DNA of 58,618 nucleotides. It comes from Candidatus Pelagibacter communis. Its GTDB lineage: Bacteria > Pseudomonadota > Alphaproteobacteria > Pelagibacterales > Pelagibacteraceae. The stretch lies in contig NZ_CVSB01000011.1 in NCBI RefSeq assembly GCF_001179845.1, positions 1 through 58,618 of the forward strand, written 5' to 3'. Below, piece after piece: positions 35,830-44,880 of the stretch (position 1 is its first letter; each line of letters starts with the position of its first letter). A program made the position numbers and the translations under genes. The notes under the pieces are model-generated. The model saw only the letters and a list, made by a program, of their open reading frames with translations. It was not told where the DNA came from and searched no databases.

Positions 35830-36911
35830 TGTATCTAATTGTAACTAGATCATTCCCACCTGAGCTTGGTGGTATGCAAAATCTAATGTGGGGCCTTTCA
35901 AGAGAACTGTCTAAAAACTTTATGATAAAAGTTTTTGCAGATTATATAGAAGGTCATAAAGAATTTGATGAGCAAGCCTCTTTTTCGATAGAAAGAGTTG
36001 GAGGAATTAAATTGCTTAGAAAATATAGAAAAGCACAATTAATTAATGAATATATTAAAGAAAATAAAATAGATGGTGTTATTGCTGATCATTGGAAAAG
36101 TTTAGAACTTATTAAAACTTCTAAGAAAAAATACTGTTTAATTCACAGTAAAGAAATCAACCATCCTAAAGGTTCTAGTCAAAATAAAAGAGTTGTTAGC
36201 GTTTTAAATAATGTTGAAAAAGTTATAGCAAATTCTCAGTTTACAAAAAATCTAGCGATAGAACTTGGTGTTAATGCAAATAAAATAATTGTAATAAATC
36301 CAGGTGTGGATCCTGCTGAAGAATTAAATAAAAAAACTTTAGATAAAGTTGAAAGTATACTTAAAGTTAAAAATCCAAGACTAATTACAGTTTCAAGATT
36401 TGATAAGCGTAAAAATCATGAAAAAATAGTTATGGCTTTGAGAAATTTGAAACAAATATATCCTGACATTGTTTACATATGTGTTGGACATGGAGAAGAA
36501 GAAGAAAATATTAAGAAGCTAGTAAAAGAGCTAGATCTTGAAGCACAAATTATGTTTTTTAAAGATATTAGCAATGAATTAAAAAATGCTTTAGTTTCAA
36601 AATCAAATATCTTTGTAATGCCATCCATAATCCATAAAAAATCAGTTGAAGGTTTTGGTATTGCGTATGTTGAAGCTGCACAATACGGTATACCATCAAT
36701 TGGTGGTAAAGATGGTGGTGCCGCAGATGCAATTGATCATGAAAAAACTGGTTTAATATGTGATGGAAATAATCTTGATGACATTTATTCTTCTATTAAT
36801 TCATTGCTAGAAAATAAAAAATATTTAAACCTTGGGAAAAATGCAAAAGAATTTGTGAATAAATTTCAATGGTCAAAAATAATTGAAGAATACAAAAAGA
36901 TATTAAATTGA
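35829..36911 (+). CDS. Glycosyltransferase family 4
   Basis: 360 residues, GT-B fold. The N-terminal GGMQNLMWGLSRELS region and the C-terminal GFGIAYVEAAQYGIPSIGG with the EX7E-type acidic pair are typical for retaining GT4 enzymes. INPGVDP and TVSRFDKRKNHE mark the start of the nucleotide-sugar domain. It probably adds a sugar to lipopolysaccharide or another envelope glycan; acceptor unknown. The next gene starts four bases before its end. Confidence 0.87.
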   Translation: MYLIVTRSFPPELGGMQNLMWGLSRELSKNFMIKVFADYIEGHKEFDEQASFSIERVGGIKLLRKYRKAQLINEYIKENKIDGVIADHWKSLELIKTSKKKYCLIHSKEINHPKGSSQNKRVVSVLNNVEKVIANSQFTKNLAIELGVNANKIIVINPGVDPAEELNKKTLDKVESILKVKNPRLITVSRFDKRKNHEKIVMALRNLKQIYPDIVYICVGHGEEEENIKKLVKELDLEAQIMFFKDISNELKNALVSKSNIFVMPSIIHKKSVEGFGIAYVEAAQYGIPSIGGKDGGAADAIDHEKTGLICDGNNLDDIYSSINSLLENKKYLNLGKNAKEFVNKFQWSKIIEEYKKILN

Positions 36912-37798
36912 TTTCAAATAATAAATTAGCAATTTTTTTAATTATAATCTCAGTTTTTTGTGGAACATTAATGTTAACCTTTTTAAAATTAGCACAAGAA
37001 GAAGTTAATGTTTATGTTGCAGGTTTTTTTAGATTTTTATTTGGTTTCCTAATTATTCTTCCTTATATGCTAAAATCTAATTTTACAGTGTTTAAAACAA
37101 ATCATCATAAAAAACATTTTCTTAGAGCAGTTTTAAACTTGCCTTCCATGTTATTATATTTCTCAGCTTTAGTAATGATGCCAATTGAAAAAGCGACAGC
37201 TATATCTTTTGTGGTTCCTTTCATAGTAACAATATTGGCAGTTTTGTTTCTGGGAGAAAAAATTTACATATATAGAAGTTTTGCACTAGTTTTAGGATTT
37301 ATTGGAATGTTAATAATTTTAAGACCAGGAATAATTGAAATTTCTCTTGGAGTTTATATGGCACTGGCATCGTCTTTTATGTGGTCAATAGTGATTATAA
37401 TTACAAAAACTATCGCAAAAGATGATAGTTCGATTACGATTTTATCTTATGGATACACGTATATGACGATTTTTAGTTTCATTATTGCGTTGTTTTATTG
37501 GCAAACACCTAGTTTTCAAACTTTAATTTATTTATTTTTTGCAGGTTTATTTGGTACATTGCTACATCTTTGCATTAATCACGCATACAAATTAGTAGAT
37601 GTTAGTATGACGCAACCATACTCATTTCTAAGTTTAGTGTTTGCTTCTTTAATTGGATATTATGTTTTTAGTGAAACACCTGATCTCTTCACTTGGATTG
37701 GTGCTAGTGTTATATTTTTAGGTGTTTTAATCATGTCATATCGTGAAATGAAGCTTGATAAAGAAATTATAAGAAAACGAATAGATATTAAATCTTAA
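36908..37798 (+). CDS. DMT superfamily transporter (EamA repeats)
   Basis: 296 residues with about ten hydrophobic helices in two EamA halves; AISFVVPFIVTILAVLFLGEK and the later SLVFASLIGYYVFSETPD mark the repeat ends. Such carriers export amino acids or other metabolites; the substrate is unknown. Start is TTG at 36908, overlapping the glycosyltransferase stop by four bases. The 3' end overlaps the convergent tctA by four bases. Confidence 0.84.
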   Translation: MISNNKLAIFLIIISVFCGTLMLTFLKLAQEEVNVYVAGFFRFLFGFLIILPYMLKSNFTVFKTNHHKKHFLRAVLNLPSMLLYFSALVMMPIEKATAISFVVPFIVTILAVLFLGEKIYIYRSFALVLGFIGMLIILRPGIIEISLGVYMALASSFMWSIVIIITKTIAKDDSSITILSYGYTYMTIFSFIIALFYWQTPSFQTLIYLFFAGLFGTLLHLCINHAYKLVDVSMTQPYSFLSLVFASLIGYYVFSETPDLFTWIGASVIFLGVLIMSYREMKLDKEIIRKRIDIKS

Positions 37799-39294
37799 TT
37801 TTTCTTCTTAAAAGTTTTGTAAATATGCCAAACTACAATTAAAATTGTAGTAGCTAAGATACATGCAGTTAAAGTTCTATCCCACAAAAATTCCCAAGAA
37901 CCATTACTTAATAATAAAGATCGTCTCAAGTTTTCTTCCATCAATCCACCAAGTACAAAAGCTAATATCAAAGGTGGCATCGGAAAATCATATAATCTTA
38001 AAAAGGTAGCTACTACAGCTATTCCAATCATTAAATAAATATCAAAATTATTAAACGACATTACGTAAATCCCAGTAACAGAGAAAAATAAAATAAGAGG
38101 AATCAAATAATTTTTAGGAACAGCAAGAATTCTAGCTATATAAGGAATGAGTGGTAAGTTTAATATCAGCAAAATTACCATTCCAATATACATAGACATA
38201 ATTATTGACCAAAAAATCTCTGGATTAGTCATGTAAAGTCTAGGACCTGGCTGAACACCAAATCCTAAAAGTGCACCTAGCATAACAGCTGTAGTTCCAC
38301 TTCCAGGAATTCCCAAAGTAAGCATTGGCACAAAAGAACCTGAGCAAGCTGCATTATTTGCAGTTTCTGGTGCAGATAAACCATTTACACTTCCTTTACC
38401 AAATTTTTCCTTTTCTTCATCACTTACAACGTTTCGTTCCATTCCATAAGCTAAAAAGGAAGCAATTGTTGCACCAGCTCCTGGAAGAACACCAATTAAA
38501 AAACCAATTACTGATGATCTTGGAATTGTCTTATACATTTTTGTTCGTTCTTCTTTATTAATTTTAATTGAGCCTAATTCAGTTAAAGAAACTTGTTTAG
38601 CAGCACTGGTTGGATCATTTCTTTTTAAAATAATTGTTAAAGCTTCACTCATTGCAAAAGTTGCCATCACAACTAGTACGAAGCTAATACCGTCAGTTAG
38701 GTTCATATTGTTAAATGTATATCTTGTAATATCAGACAAACTGTCTTGACCAACTGAAGCTAACATCAAACCTAAAACAACCATCATCATTGCTTTTAAA
38801 AATTGTCCTTTAGATGAAAATGCAGCAATAGCTGTTAAACCTAAAATCATTAAAGCAAAATAATCAGGAGATCTAAAAGATAAGCTTACCTTAGATAAGC
38901 TTGGTGCCATGAATAACAAATAAATTGCAGATAATGTACCACCTGCAAAGGAACTCCATGCTGCAATCGCTAAAGCTTTTCCAGCTTTACCTTGTTGAGC
39001 CATTGGATAACCATCAAATGAAGTTGCAACTGTTCCTGGAACACCGGGGGCATTTAATAATATTGAAGAAGTTGATCCACCAAATACTGCTCCATAATAA
39101 ACTCCAGCCATTAAAATTAATCCAGTTGCAGGTTCAAAACCATATGTAATAGGTATCATTAAAGCAATTGCAGTCATAGGACCAAGACCAGGAAGCATTC
39201 CAATGATTGTTCCAAAAAAACAACCAACCATAACCATTAATATATTTTGGAGTGTAAGTGCTGTTGTTAATCCAATTAGTATTCCTTCAATCAT
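37795..39294 (-). CDS. tctA: Tripartite tricarboxylate transporter, large membrane subunit TctA
   Basis: 499 residues, about eleven to twelve membrane segments. GTIIGMLPGLGPMTAIALMIP near the N-terminus and GVLPGAGATIASFLAYG in the second half are the glycine-rich TctA repeats. It forms the transport channel with TctB, driven by an ion gradient and fed by TctC. The start overlaps tctB by four bases (ATGA). Confidence 0.95.
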   Translation of the reverse strand: MIEGILIGLTTALTLQNILMVMVGCFFGTIIGMLPGLGPMTAIALMIPITYGFEPATGLILMAGVYYGAVFGGSTSSILLNAPGVPGTVATSFDGYPMAQQGKAGKALAIAAWSSFAGGTLSAIYLLFMAPSLSKVSLSFRSPDYFALMILGLTAIAAFSSKGQFLKAMMMVVLGLMLASVGQDSLSDITRYTFNNMNLTDGISFVLVVMATFAMSEALTIILKRNDPTSAAKQVSLTELGSIKINKEERTKMYKTIPRSSVIGFLIGVLPGAGATIASFLAYGMERNVVSDEEKEKFGKGSVNGLSAPETANNAACSGSFVPMLTLGIPGSGTTAVMLGALLGFGVQPGPRLYMTNPEIFWSIIMSMYIGMVILLILNLPLIPYIARILAVPKNYLIPLILFFSVTGIYVMSFNNFDIYLMIGIAVVATFLRLYDFPMPPLILAFVLGGLMEENLRRSLLLSNGSWEFLWDRTLTACILATTILIVVWHIYKTFKKKN

Positions 39295-39761
39295 CCCATG
39301 ATCCCTATTGATTGTAAGAATGGATCTCTTAAATAAATATCAAGAATACCATGAAGCAAATACATAAAGGCAGCAACAAATGGAAATGATAATAAAAACA
39401 TTAAAATCCATCTTCGTTCTCCTAAAAAATAATAAGAAGCAAATAAAAATAATGAAGTGGTTAAAAAATAACCAACTTTTAAAATTGTAGCTCCGTAAAT
39501 AATTGCAATTAATATAAGTATACCTGTCTTTTTATACTCTAAATTTTTATGCTCTACTTTAATTGTATTTGGGTCTGGTAAAATGAGTTTTAATCCGGAA
39601 AAAAATAATCCTGCATATCCTAAATAAATTGGAAATGTTCTAGCATTAAATGGAGCATTTTCATCGAATGTGAAAACTTGAATTTGATAAGCTAAATATA
39701 AATAAAATGCTGAAAAAACAAAAAAGAGCAGTGATATAATTTTTGTAGTATTTATATTCAC
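39291..39761 (-). CDS. tctB: Tripartite tricarboxylate transporter, small membrane subunit TctB
   Basis: 156 residues with four hydrophobic segments, as usual for TctB. The start is GTG at 39761; no strong ribosome-binding site precedes it, and a stem-loop separates it from tctC. It is translationally coupled to tctA. The weak start and the hairpin together suggest lower synthesis than for TctC. Confidence 0.88.
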   Translation of the reverse strand: MNINTTKIISLLFFVFSAFYLYLAYQIQVFTFDENAPFNARTFPIYLGYAGLFFSGLKLILPDPNTIKVEHKNLEYKKTGILILIAIIYGATILKVGYFLTTSLFLFASYYFLGERRWILMFLLSFPFVAAFMYLLHGILDIYLRDPFLQSIGIMG

Positions 39762-39777
39762 TGCTCTAATTTTAATT

Positions 39778-39794
39778 TCTAACCAAAGGTTAGA
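39778..39794 (-). repeat. Intercistronic stem-loop between tctC and tctB
   Basis: A perfect 7-bp inverted repeat TCTAACC/GGTTAGA with a 3-base loop overlaps the tctC stop codon (39790-39792). On the minus strand it is not followed by a T-run, so it is more likely an mRNA-stabilising or processing hairpin than a terminator. Confidence 0.5.
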
Positions 39795-40770
39795 TAACTC
39801 CTAATTTTTTCATAAGAGCTGTCATTTCTTCAGTTTGCTTTTCTAAGAAAGATACAAACTTACCTTCTGGATTATAAATATTAACCCAAGCATTTCTTGC
39901 TCTTACTGTTTCCCATTCAGGAGTTTTTTGTACATCGCCTAACATTTTAGCAATTGCTGCTTTATCAGCATTGCTCATACCTGGAGGGCCAAAGAAACCT
40001 CTCCAGTTAACGAATTGTACATCATACCCTTGTTCTTTAAGAGTTGGTGCATCTGGTGCATCAGAAACTCTTGAAGGAGCAGTAATACCAATAATTGTTA
40101 CTTGGTCTCTTGCACCCATCAATTCACCTAAACCAGTTGAAATGATTTGAGTTTCTCCAGATAAAAGTCCAGCTAAAGCTTTTCCACCAGCATCATAAGG
40201 AATGTATGCAACAGCATTTGGATCTGCACCAGCAGCTTGGAATGCTAAAGCACCAATTAAATGGTCCATACTTCCTCTTACTGATCCACCAGCCATTTTG
40301 ATTGAGCTTGGATCTTTTTTGTATGCATCAACTACATCTTTAAAGTTTTTGTAAGGTGAGTTTTTTGCAACTGCAATAGCACCGTAGTCACCAATTACAC
40401 CAGCAATTGGCACAACATCTTTATAAGACAAAGTTCCGCTACCTTTTACATAACCTTCGTGTCTAGTAATTGATCTTAGTACTAATGGTGTAGATTGAAC
40501 TAAAACTGTGTTAGCAGGTTTAGTATTAATCATGTAAGCAAGTGCTTTACCACCACCACCACCTGACATATTTTCAAATGATGCACTTTTTAACATACCA
40601 GCTTTTGTTAAAGCCTCTCCAGTACCTCTAGCAGTTCCATCCCAACCACCACCAGCACCACCACCAATTACAAAGTGCAATTTGTCAATTGCTACTGAGC
40701 TTGTAGTTGTTGCTGAGAATAATAGGATTGCTGAGAATAATACTGAAACTATTTTTTTTAAGTTTTTCAT
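39790..40770 (-). CDS. tctC: Tripartite tricarboxylate transporter substrate-binding protein TctC
   Basis: 326 residues. A signal peptide of about 27 residues (basic start, then a hydrophobic run ending SSVA) leads to a periplasmic binding protein of the Bug/TctC family; PYDAGGKALAGLLSGE and AGLLSGETQ are family segments. Ligand unknown: citrate, other carboxylates or amino-acid-like acids are all possible. GAGAGGAAT lies at good distance from the start, a strong ribosome-binding site. Confidence 0.93.
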   Translation of the reverse strand: MKNLKKIVSVLFSAILLFSATTTSSVAIDKLHFVIGGGAGGGWDGTARGTGEALTKAGMLKSASFENMSGGGGGKALAYMINTKPANTVLVQSTPLVLRSITRHEGYVKGSGTLSYKDVVPIAGVIGDYGAIAVAKNSPYKNFKDVVDAYKKDPSSIKMAGGSVRGSMDHLIGALAFQAAGADPNAVAYIPYDAGGKALAGLLSGETQIISTGLGELMGARDQVTIIGITAPSRVSDAPDAPTLKEQGYDVQFVNWRGFFGPPGMSNADKAAIAKMLGDVQKTPEWETVRARNAWVNIYNPEGKFVSFLEKQTEEMTALMKKLGVI

Positions 40771-40992
40771 TATTTATTCCTCTCTAATTTAAAAAAGTTA
40801 GTTAATTATAGTCTTAATCTTTATTCAACCTCTAATTAAGTAACACAACTTTTAATTGAAACTACTTTAACAAAAAAAATACCAATCAAATATGATGTTT
40901 TATTTTTTTTACAGATTAAAGTTTCACTTAATTCACTAGTTTTAATTTCTTTTTTCTTATCTTTTAAAAAGTTGATGATAGAAGCTTAGTGA
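40771..40992. promoter_or_regulatory. Divergent intergenic region, tctC / AbrB-like gene
   Basis: A 222-base AT-rich gap between two divergent starts, unusually long for this window. On the minus strand a perfect TATAAT (40805-40810) lies 34 bases before the tctC ATG, giving a leader of about 28 bases; no good -35 is seen. I find no riboswitch-like fold or small reading frame. Confidence 0.35.
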
Positions 40993-42069
40993 ATGATTAA
41001 ACATCAAATCAAATCTTATCTTGATAATGCTAAACAAGTATTTTCAATTAAATTTATTTCAGTTCTGATAATTTCTTTTCCTAGCGCAATTATTGCTGAC
41101 TATTTTAATATTCCTCTTGCTTGGTTTTTGGGTCCAATGATTATCACATCACTTGCTGCTTTATCAGGTCTTAAAATTACTATGCCAAAAATTGTATTAA
41201 GTTTTATCTTGATAATTTTGGGTTTGCATATTGGAAATTACATAGACCAAAATCTATTTAATCAAATGCTTGACTGGATTTGGACTTCATTAATTATGTT
41301 AATCTACATAATAATTTGTATTTTAGTTGTAGCTAAATACCTCCAAAAATTTGCAAGTTATGGAGAAAAAGCTTCAATATTTTCAGCAGCACCTGGTGCA
41401 CTGGGTCCTTTAATGATTTTAGCAGAAAATGAAAAAACAGATTTATCTCAAGTTGCAACTTCTCACTTAATTAGATTAATAATCATAATAACTGTCATTC
41501 CATTTATTATAGTTAATAATACTGAAAACAGTATTTTGTTAGATGATGACTTCAATTATTTAGCTCAAAATCATTTCAATTTAATTTTACTTATTTTTGC
41601 TTCTTTGTTTTTTATATTTGTTTTTGATAAAATTAGAATACCTGCAGCTTTACTATCTGGAACATTATTTGCGAGTGGTTTGTTACAAATTACAGATATA
41701 GCCTCATATAAATTACCAGATGAAACAGTAAATTTTTGTTTGCTAATTCTCGGCTCTTCAGTTGGTTGTAGATTTGCTGAAAAAACTGTTAAAGAGATAG
41801 CTAATAATTCTCTTCATAGTATTGTGGCTACTACTATTTTGGTAGTATTAGGTTTGGCTGCAGCATATGTTGCAACATTCTTTGTAGAGACAAATATTTT
41901 AACTTTAATATTATCTTATAGTCCTGGTGGAATTTATGAAGTGGCAGTTATAGCAATTGCTTTTGATCTAGACCCAGATTTTGTTGCTTTTCACCATATA
42001 ATAAGATTACTTTTTATCCTTTTCACAGTTCCTGTATTTTTAAGAGTATTGGAAAAAATTAAGAAATAA
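40993..42069 (+). CDS. AbrB/AmoA-like membrane protein (duplicated AbrB domain)
   Basis: 358 residues with roughly ten membrane helices. Two related halves each carry a PxAxLLG-type segment: IPLAWFLGPMIITSLAALSG near residue 43 and IPAALLSGTLFASGLL near 213. EYSPGG-like SYSPGGIYEVAVIA and APGALGPLMIL are typical of the family, formerly labelled putative ammonia monooxygenase but really an uncharacterised transporter family. Relatives often lie by tct genes, as here. Its end overlaps the GT9 gene by 11 bases, tail to tail. Confidence 0.82.
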   Translation: MIKHQIKSYLDNAKQVFSIKFISVLIISFPSAIIADYFNIPLAWFLGPMIITSLAALSGLKITMPKIVLSFILIILGLHIGNYIDQNLFNQMLDWIWTSLIMLIYIIICILVVAKYLQKFASYGEKASIFSAAPGALGPLMILAENEKTDLSQVATSHLIRLIIIITVIPFIIVNNTENSILLDDDFNYLAQNHFNLILLIFASLFFIFVFDKIRIPAALLSGTLFASGLLQITDIASYKLPDETVNFCLLILGSSVGCRFAEKTVKEIANNSLHSIVATTILVVLGLAAAYVATFFVETNILTLILSYSPGGIYEVAVIAIAFDLDPDFVAFHHIIRLLFILFTVPVFLRVLEKIKK

Positions 42070-43000
42070 TTTCAGAAAGTCTTTCAAAAACTTTTTCTGC
42101 TGAAAGTTTAGATAATTCAGGAGCTTGTATTGCTTTAAAATTTTCTCTTTCGATACTTACTTTAAAAGGAGTTGTGTGAGATCCAAATAAAGCAATTCCT
42201 TTTGAACCTAAATGTGCTGTCATATGCGCTGGTCCAGTATCATTAGCAATAACAAATGAACTATCTTTAATTAATGTTGCTAACTGAGAAATATCTAAAG
42301 CTTTGCCATTATCTAAAACGCAGAGTGCATTAATAGTTGATGCATCTTTAATTTCATTTGGCCCAGGTGCAATTACTACTTTAAATTTGTTTTCTGATTT
42401 TTCATTAATCATAGCAATTAACTCATTATAATAAGGCCATTTCTTTGAAGTTAAATGAGGAGAGCAAAAAGGAAAAAGAAGAATATATTTATCTAATTGA
42501 TGGTGATTTTTTATTTGAGATATGTCTGTTGTGCTCCATGAAAAATCAGGTTTTAAAGTATGATTTGTATTGATGCCTGAACTTTTTAATTGATAATCAA
42601 ATCTAGATAAAACAGAGTCTTTATCAAAATCTTCTTTTGTGGTTCCTTCAGGTAATGTTGTATCAGTAGATGACCAAGTATCTTTTGTTGCTTTTGGAAA
42701 TAAAATTTTTTTATAAAAGGCTGTTCTACTTGAGTTCTGTAGATCATAAACTTTAGAAAAATTATATTTTTTTATGTTTTTCATTAATGAATATAAATAA
42801 ATTAGGTTTAGTCTTGATAATCGCTTATCTAAAATAACATCAGAAATATGTGGATTTTTTTTAAACAAATCAAAGTATGGTTTAGTTGTTAGCAAATAAA
42901 TTTGATCTCCTTTATGATTCTCAGAAATATCTTGAATTGCACCACTAGCTTGAGCTATATCACCCAAAGATCCATGTTTAATGATTAAAATATTAGACAT
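42059..43000 (-). CDS. Heptosyltransferase-family protein (GT9)
   Basis: 313 residues, GT-B fold. The N-terminus NILIIKHGSLGDIAQASGA is the GT9 start and NDTGPAHMTAHLGSKGIALFG is the conserved nucleotide-sugar loop. GT9 enzymes add heptose or other sugars to the lipopolysaccharide inner core. Sugar and acceptor cannot be told from sequence. It is read divergently from the small helical protein with a 32-base gap. Confidence 0.88.
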   Translation of the reverse strand: MSNILIIKHGSLGDIAQASGAIQDISENHKGDQIYLLTTKPYFDLFKKNPHISDVILDKRLSRLNLIYLYSLMKNIKKYNFSKVYDLQNSSRTAFYKKILFPKATKDTWSSTDTTLPEGTTKEDFDKDSVLSRFDYQLKSSGINTNHTLKPDFSWSTTDISQIKNHHQLDKYILLFPFCSPHLTSKKWPYYNELIAMINEKSENKFKVVIAPGPNEIKDASTINALCVLDNGKALDISQLATLIKDSSFVIANDTGPAHMTAHLGSKGIALFGSHTTPFKVSIERENFKAIQAPELSKLSAEKVFERLSEIIS

Positions 43001-43032
43001 ATTTTTAACAATTTAACATAGTATAAAATTTA

Positions 43033-43422
43033 ATGAATAAAATTATAGTAGAAGTATCAGTAGGTGAGCTTTTAGACAAAATTTCAATCTTGGAAATTAA
43101 AAAAGAAAAAATTAAAGATCCTGAAAAACTAAAATTTATATCGAATGAACATTCGATTCTTAGAGATCAGTTAGAAAAAAATGTTAAATCTGATGACAAA
43201 CTAAATAAATTATTCCAAGATTTAAAAGAAATTAATGCCAAACTTTGGGTTATTGAGGATGACAAAAGAAATTGTGAAAAAAATAAAGACTTTGGGGAAA
43301 AATTTATAAAATTATCTAGAGATGTTCATTTTTTAAATGATGATAGAGCAAAAATTAAGTTAGAAATGAATAATCACACTGGTTCAAGCATTAAAGAAAT
43401 TAAAGAATATACTAGCTACTAA
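43033..43422 (+). CDS. Small conserved helical protein (DUF6165-like)
   Basis: 129 residues, highly charged and mainly helical. The N-terminus IIVEVSVGELLDKISILEIK and the segment ELKEINAKLWVIEDDKR-like QDLKEINAKLWVIEDD recall the family DUF6165, often found next to glycosyltransferases in bacteria; I hold this from memory with limited certainty. No signal peptide or membrane segment. It overlaps the PhyH gene by 11 bases at the 3' end and pairs divergently with a GT9 gene, which supports a link to surface glycans. Confidence 0.65.
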   Translation: MNKIIVEVSVGELLDKISILEIKKEKIKDPEKLKFISNEHSILRDQLEKNVKSDDKLNKLFQDLKEINAKLWVIEDDKRNCEKNKDFGEKFIKLSRDVHFLNDDRAKIKLEMNNHTGSSIKEIKEYTSY

Positions 43423-44200
43423 AAACTTTAGGAAACCAATCATCTCTCATCAAATCTCCCGTTTTTAAATTAATCCCATCAAATGGAGGTGAAGTTGGTC
43501 CTCCTCTATCAATATATTTTACATCATCTCCTATAAATCGCATCGAAAATGCTCTTCGTGATTTAGAAGAATTGTTTCCTGTTGAACCATGTACAGTTTT
43601 AAAATTAAATAAAACAGCATCTCCTAAACTTAGTTCTGGAATTAAAATATTTTTTTCAAATTCTTTTGTTGGAGGTAAATCCATAAAAGCACTATCATCA
43701 TCATACCAAGATTGATTATTTGACCATTTTATGGGCCTAATTAACTTTGACCATTTGTGAGAACCTAAAATTAATTTAAGATTATTTTTATAATCAACCT
43801 CATCTAATGGAATCCAAAAACTTCCTGTATCATTGCCATCAACACAATAATAAGGCATATCTTGATGCCATGGTGTTTCTTTGTGTGTGCCTGGATCCTT
43901 TATAAAAATGTGATCGTGAAAAATTTGAGTAGATTTAGAATTAGTTGCCTCTGCAACTATTTGGGCTCCAAGTGAATTATATAAACAATCCTTAAATTCT
44001 TCTATCCTTTCCCAATTACAATAATCTTCAAAAAATCTTCCCTTTTGATCAGTTACGTTTTCTCTTCCGTGCTTACTTGGATTGTCTAAAACTTTTTGAA
44101 ATCCTGTTCTGAGTGGCTCAATCCAATCTTTAAATATATCCTTAATTATTATCACACCCTCATTTTGAAACTCTTTAATTTGTCTATCAGATAAAAACAT
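43412..44200 (-). CDS. Phytanoyl-CoA dioxygenase (PhyH) family oxygenase
   Basis: 262 residues, a non-haem Fe(II)/2-oxoglutarate oxygenase. The iron triad is His112 and Asp114 (WHQDMPYY) and His204 (KTVHGS), with Arg215 or Arg216 likely holding 2-oxoglutarate. Members hydroxylate lipids, ectoine, amino acids or phosphonates. It starts two bases after the last permease gene of an amino-acid ABC system, suggesting that it modifies the imported substrate; that is an inference. Confidence 0.86.
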   Translation of the reverse strand: MFLSDRQIKEFQNEGVIIIKDIFKDWIEPLRTGFQKVLDNPSKHGRENVTDQKGRFFEDYCNWERIEEFKDCLYNSLGAQIVAEATNSKSTQIFHDHIFIKDPGTHKETPWHQDMPYYCVDGNDTGSFWIPLDEVDYKNNLKLILGSHKWSKLIRPIKWSNNQSWYDDDSAFMDLPPTKEFEKNILIPELSLGDAVLFNFKTVHGSTGNNSSKSRRAFSMRFIGDDVKYIDRGGPTSPPFDGINLKTGDLMRDDWFPKVFSS

Positions 44201-44202
44201 TT

Positions 44203-44880
44203 TTATTGTTGAAAGCTGTACTTTTTCTCTAAATATTTAATCACATTATGAATAATAAATGTCATGAACAGATAAATTCCACCAGCAACAATAAATACTT
44301 CTATTGGTTTAAAAGTTGTTGAAATTATATATTTGGCAACACCAGTTAAATCCATCAAAGTTACTGTGCTTGCTAAAGAAGTTCCTTTCATCATTAATAT
44401 AATTTCATTTCCGTATGCTGGAAGTGATTGTCGAATAGCAATTGGAATTTGAATTTTGTAAAAAATAATCTTATTTGATATACCTAGACTCTTTCCAGCT
44501 TCGATTATGCCTGGTTTTATTGTTTGAAAAGCTGATCTTAAAATTTCAGAGGTATATGCACCAGTATTTAAAGTAAATGCTATTATTGCACACCAATAAG
44601 GTTCTTTTAAAATTACCCATAAAAATGTTGTTCTTAAATATTCGATTTGTCCTAACCCAAAATAAATTATGAAAATCTGGACCAATAATGGTGTTCCTCT
44701 AAATATATATGAATAACCATAAGCAAATTTATTAATAAATATATTTTTATTTAATCTTAAAATTGCAAAGAAAAGACCTAGGAATAATCCAAAAAATAAT
44801 GATGCAGATAATAATTTTAAAGTAACTATTGTTGCTCCTACAAGTTTAGGAAAACTAGTGATCATTAAATCAAAATCCAT
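44203..44880 (-). CDS. Polar amino acid ABC transporter permease (HisM/ArtM type)
   Basis: 225 residues, about five membrane helices. The permease EAA-type loop for contact with an ATPase is seen in GIIEAGKSLGISNKIIFYKIQIP. FRGTPLLVQIFIIYFGLGQ is characteristic of amino-acid permeases of this class. It forms a heterodimer with the preceding permease, whose stop overlaps its start by one base. Confidence 0.92.
   Translation of the reverse strand: MDFDLMITSFPKLVGATIVTLKLLSASLFFGLFLGLFFAILRLNKNIFINKFAYGYSYIFRGTPLLVQIFIIYFGLGQIEYLRTTFLWVILKEPYWCAIIAFTLNTGAYTSEILRSAFQTIKPGIIEAGKSLGISNKIIFYKIQIPIAIRQSLPAYGNEIILMMKGTSLASTVTLMDLTGVAKYIISTTFKPIEVFIVAGGIYLFMTFIIHNVIKYLEKKYSFQQ

Noticed and set aside
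40771..40992. Riboswitch or small gene upstream of tctC
   Set aside because: I find no GC-containing stems in a riboswitch-like order and no frame with a plausible start; only a -10-like element is visible.
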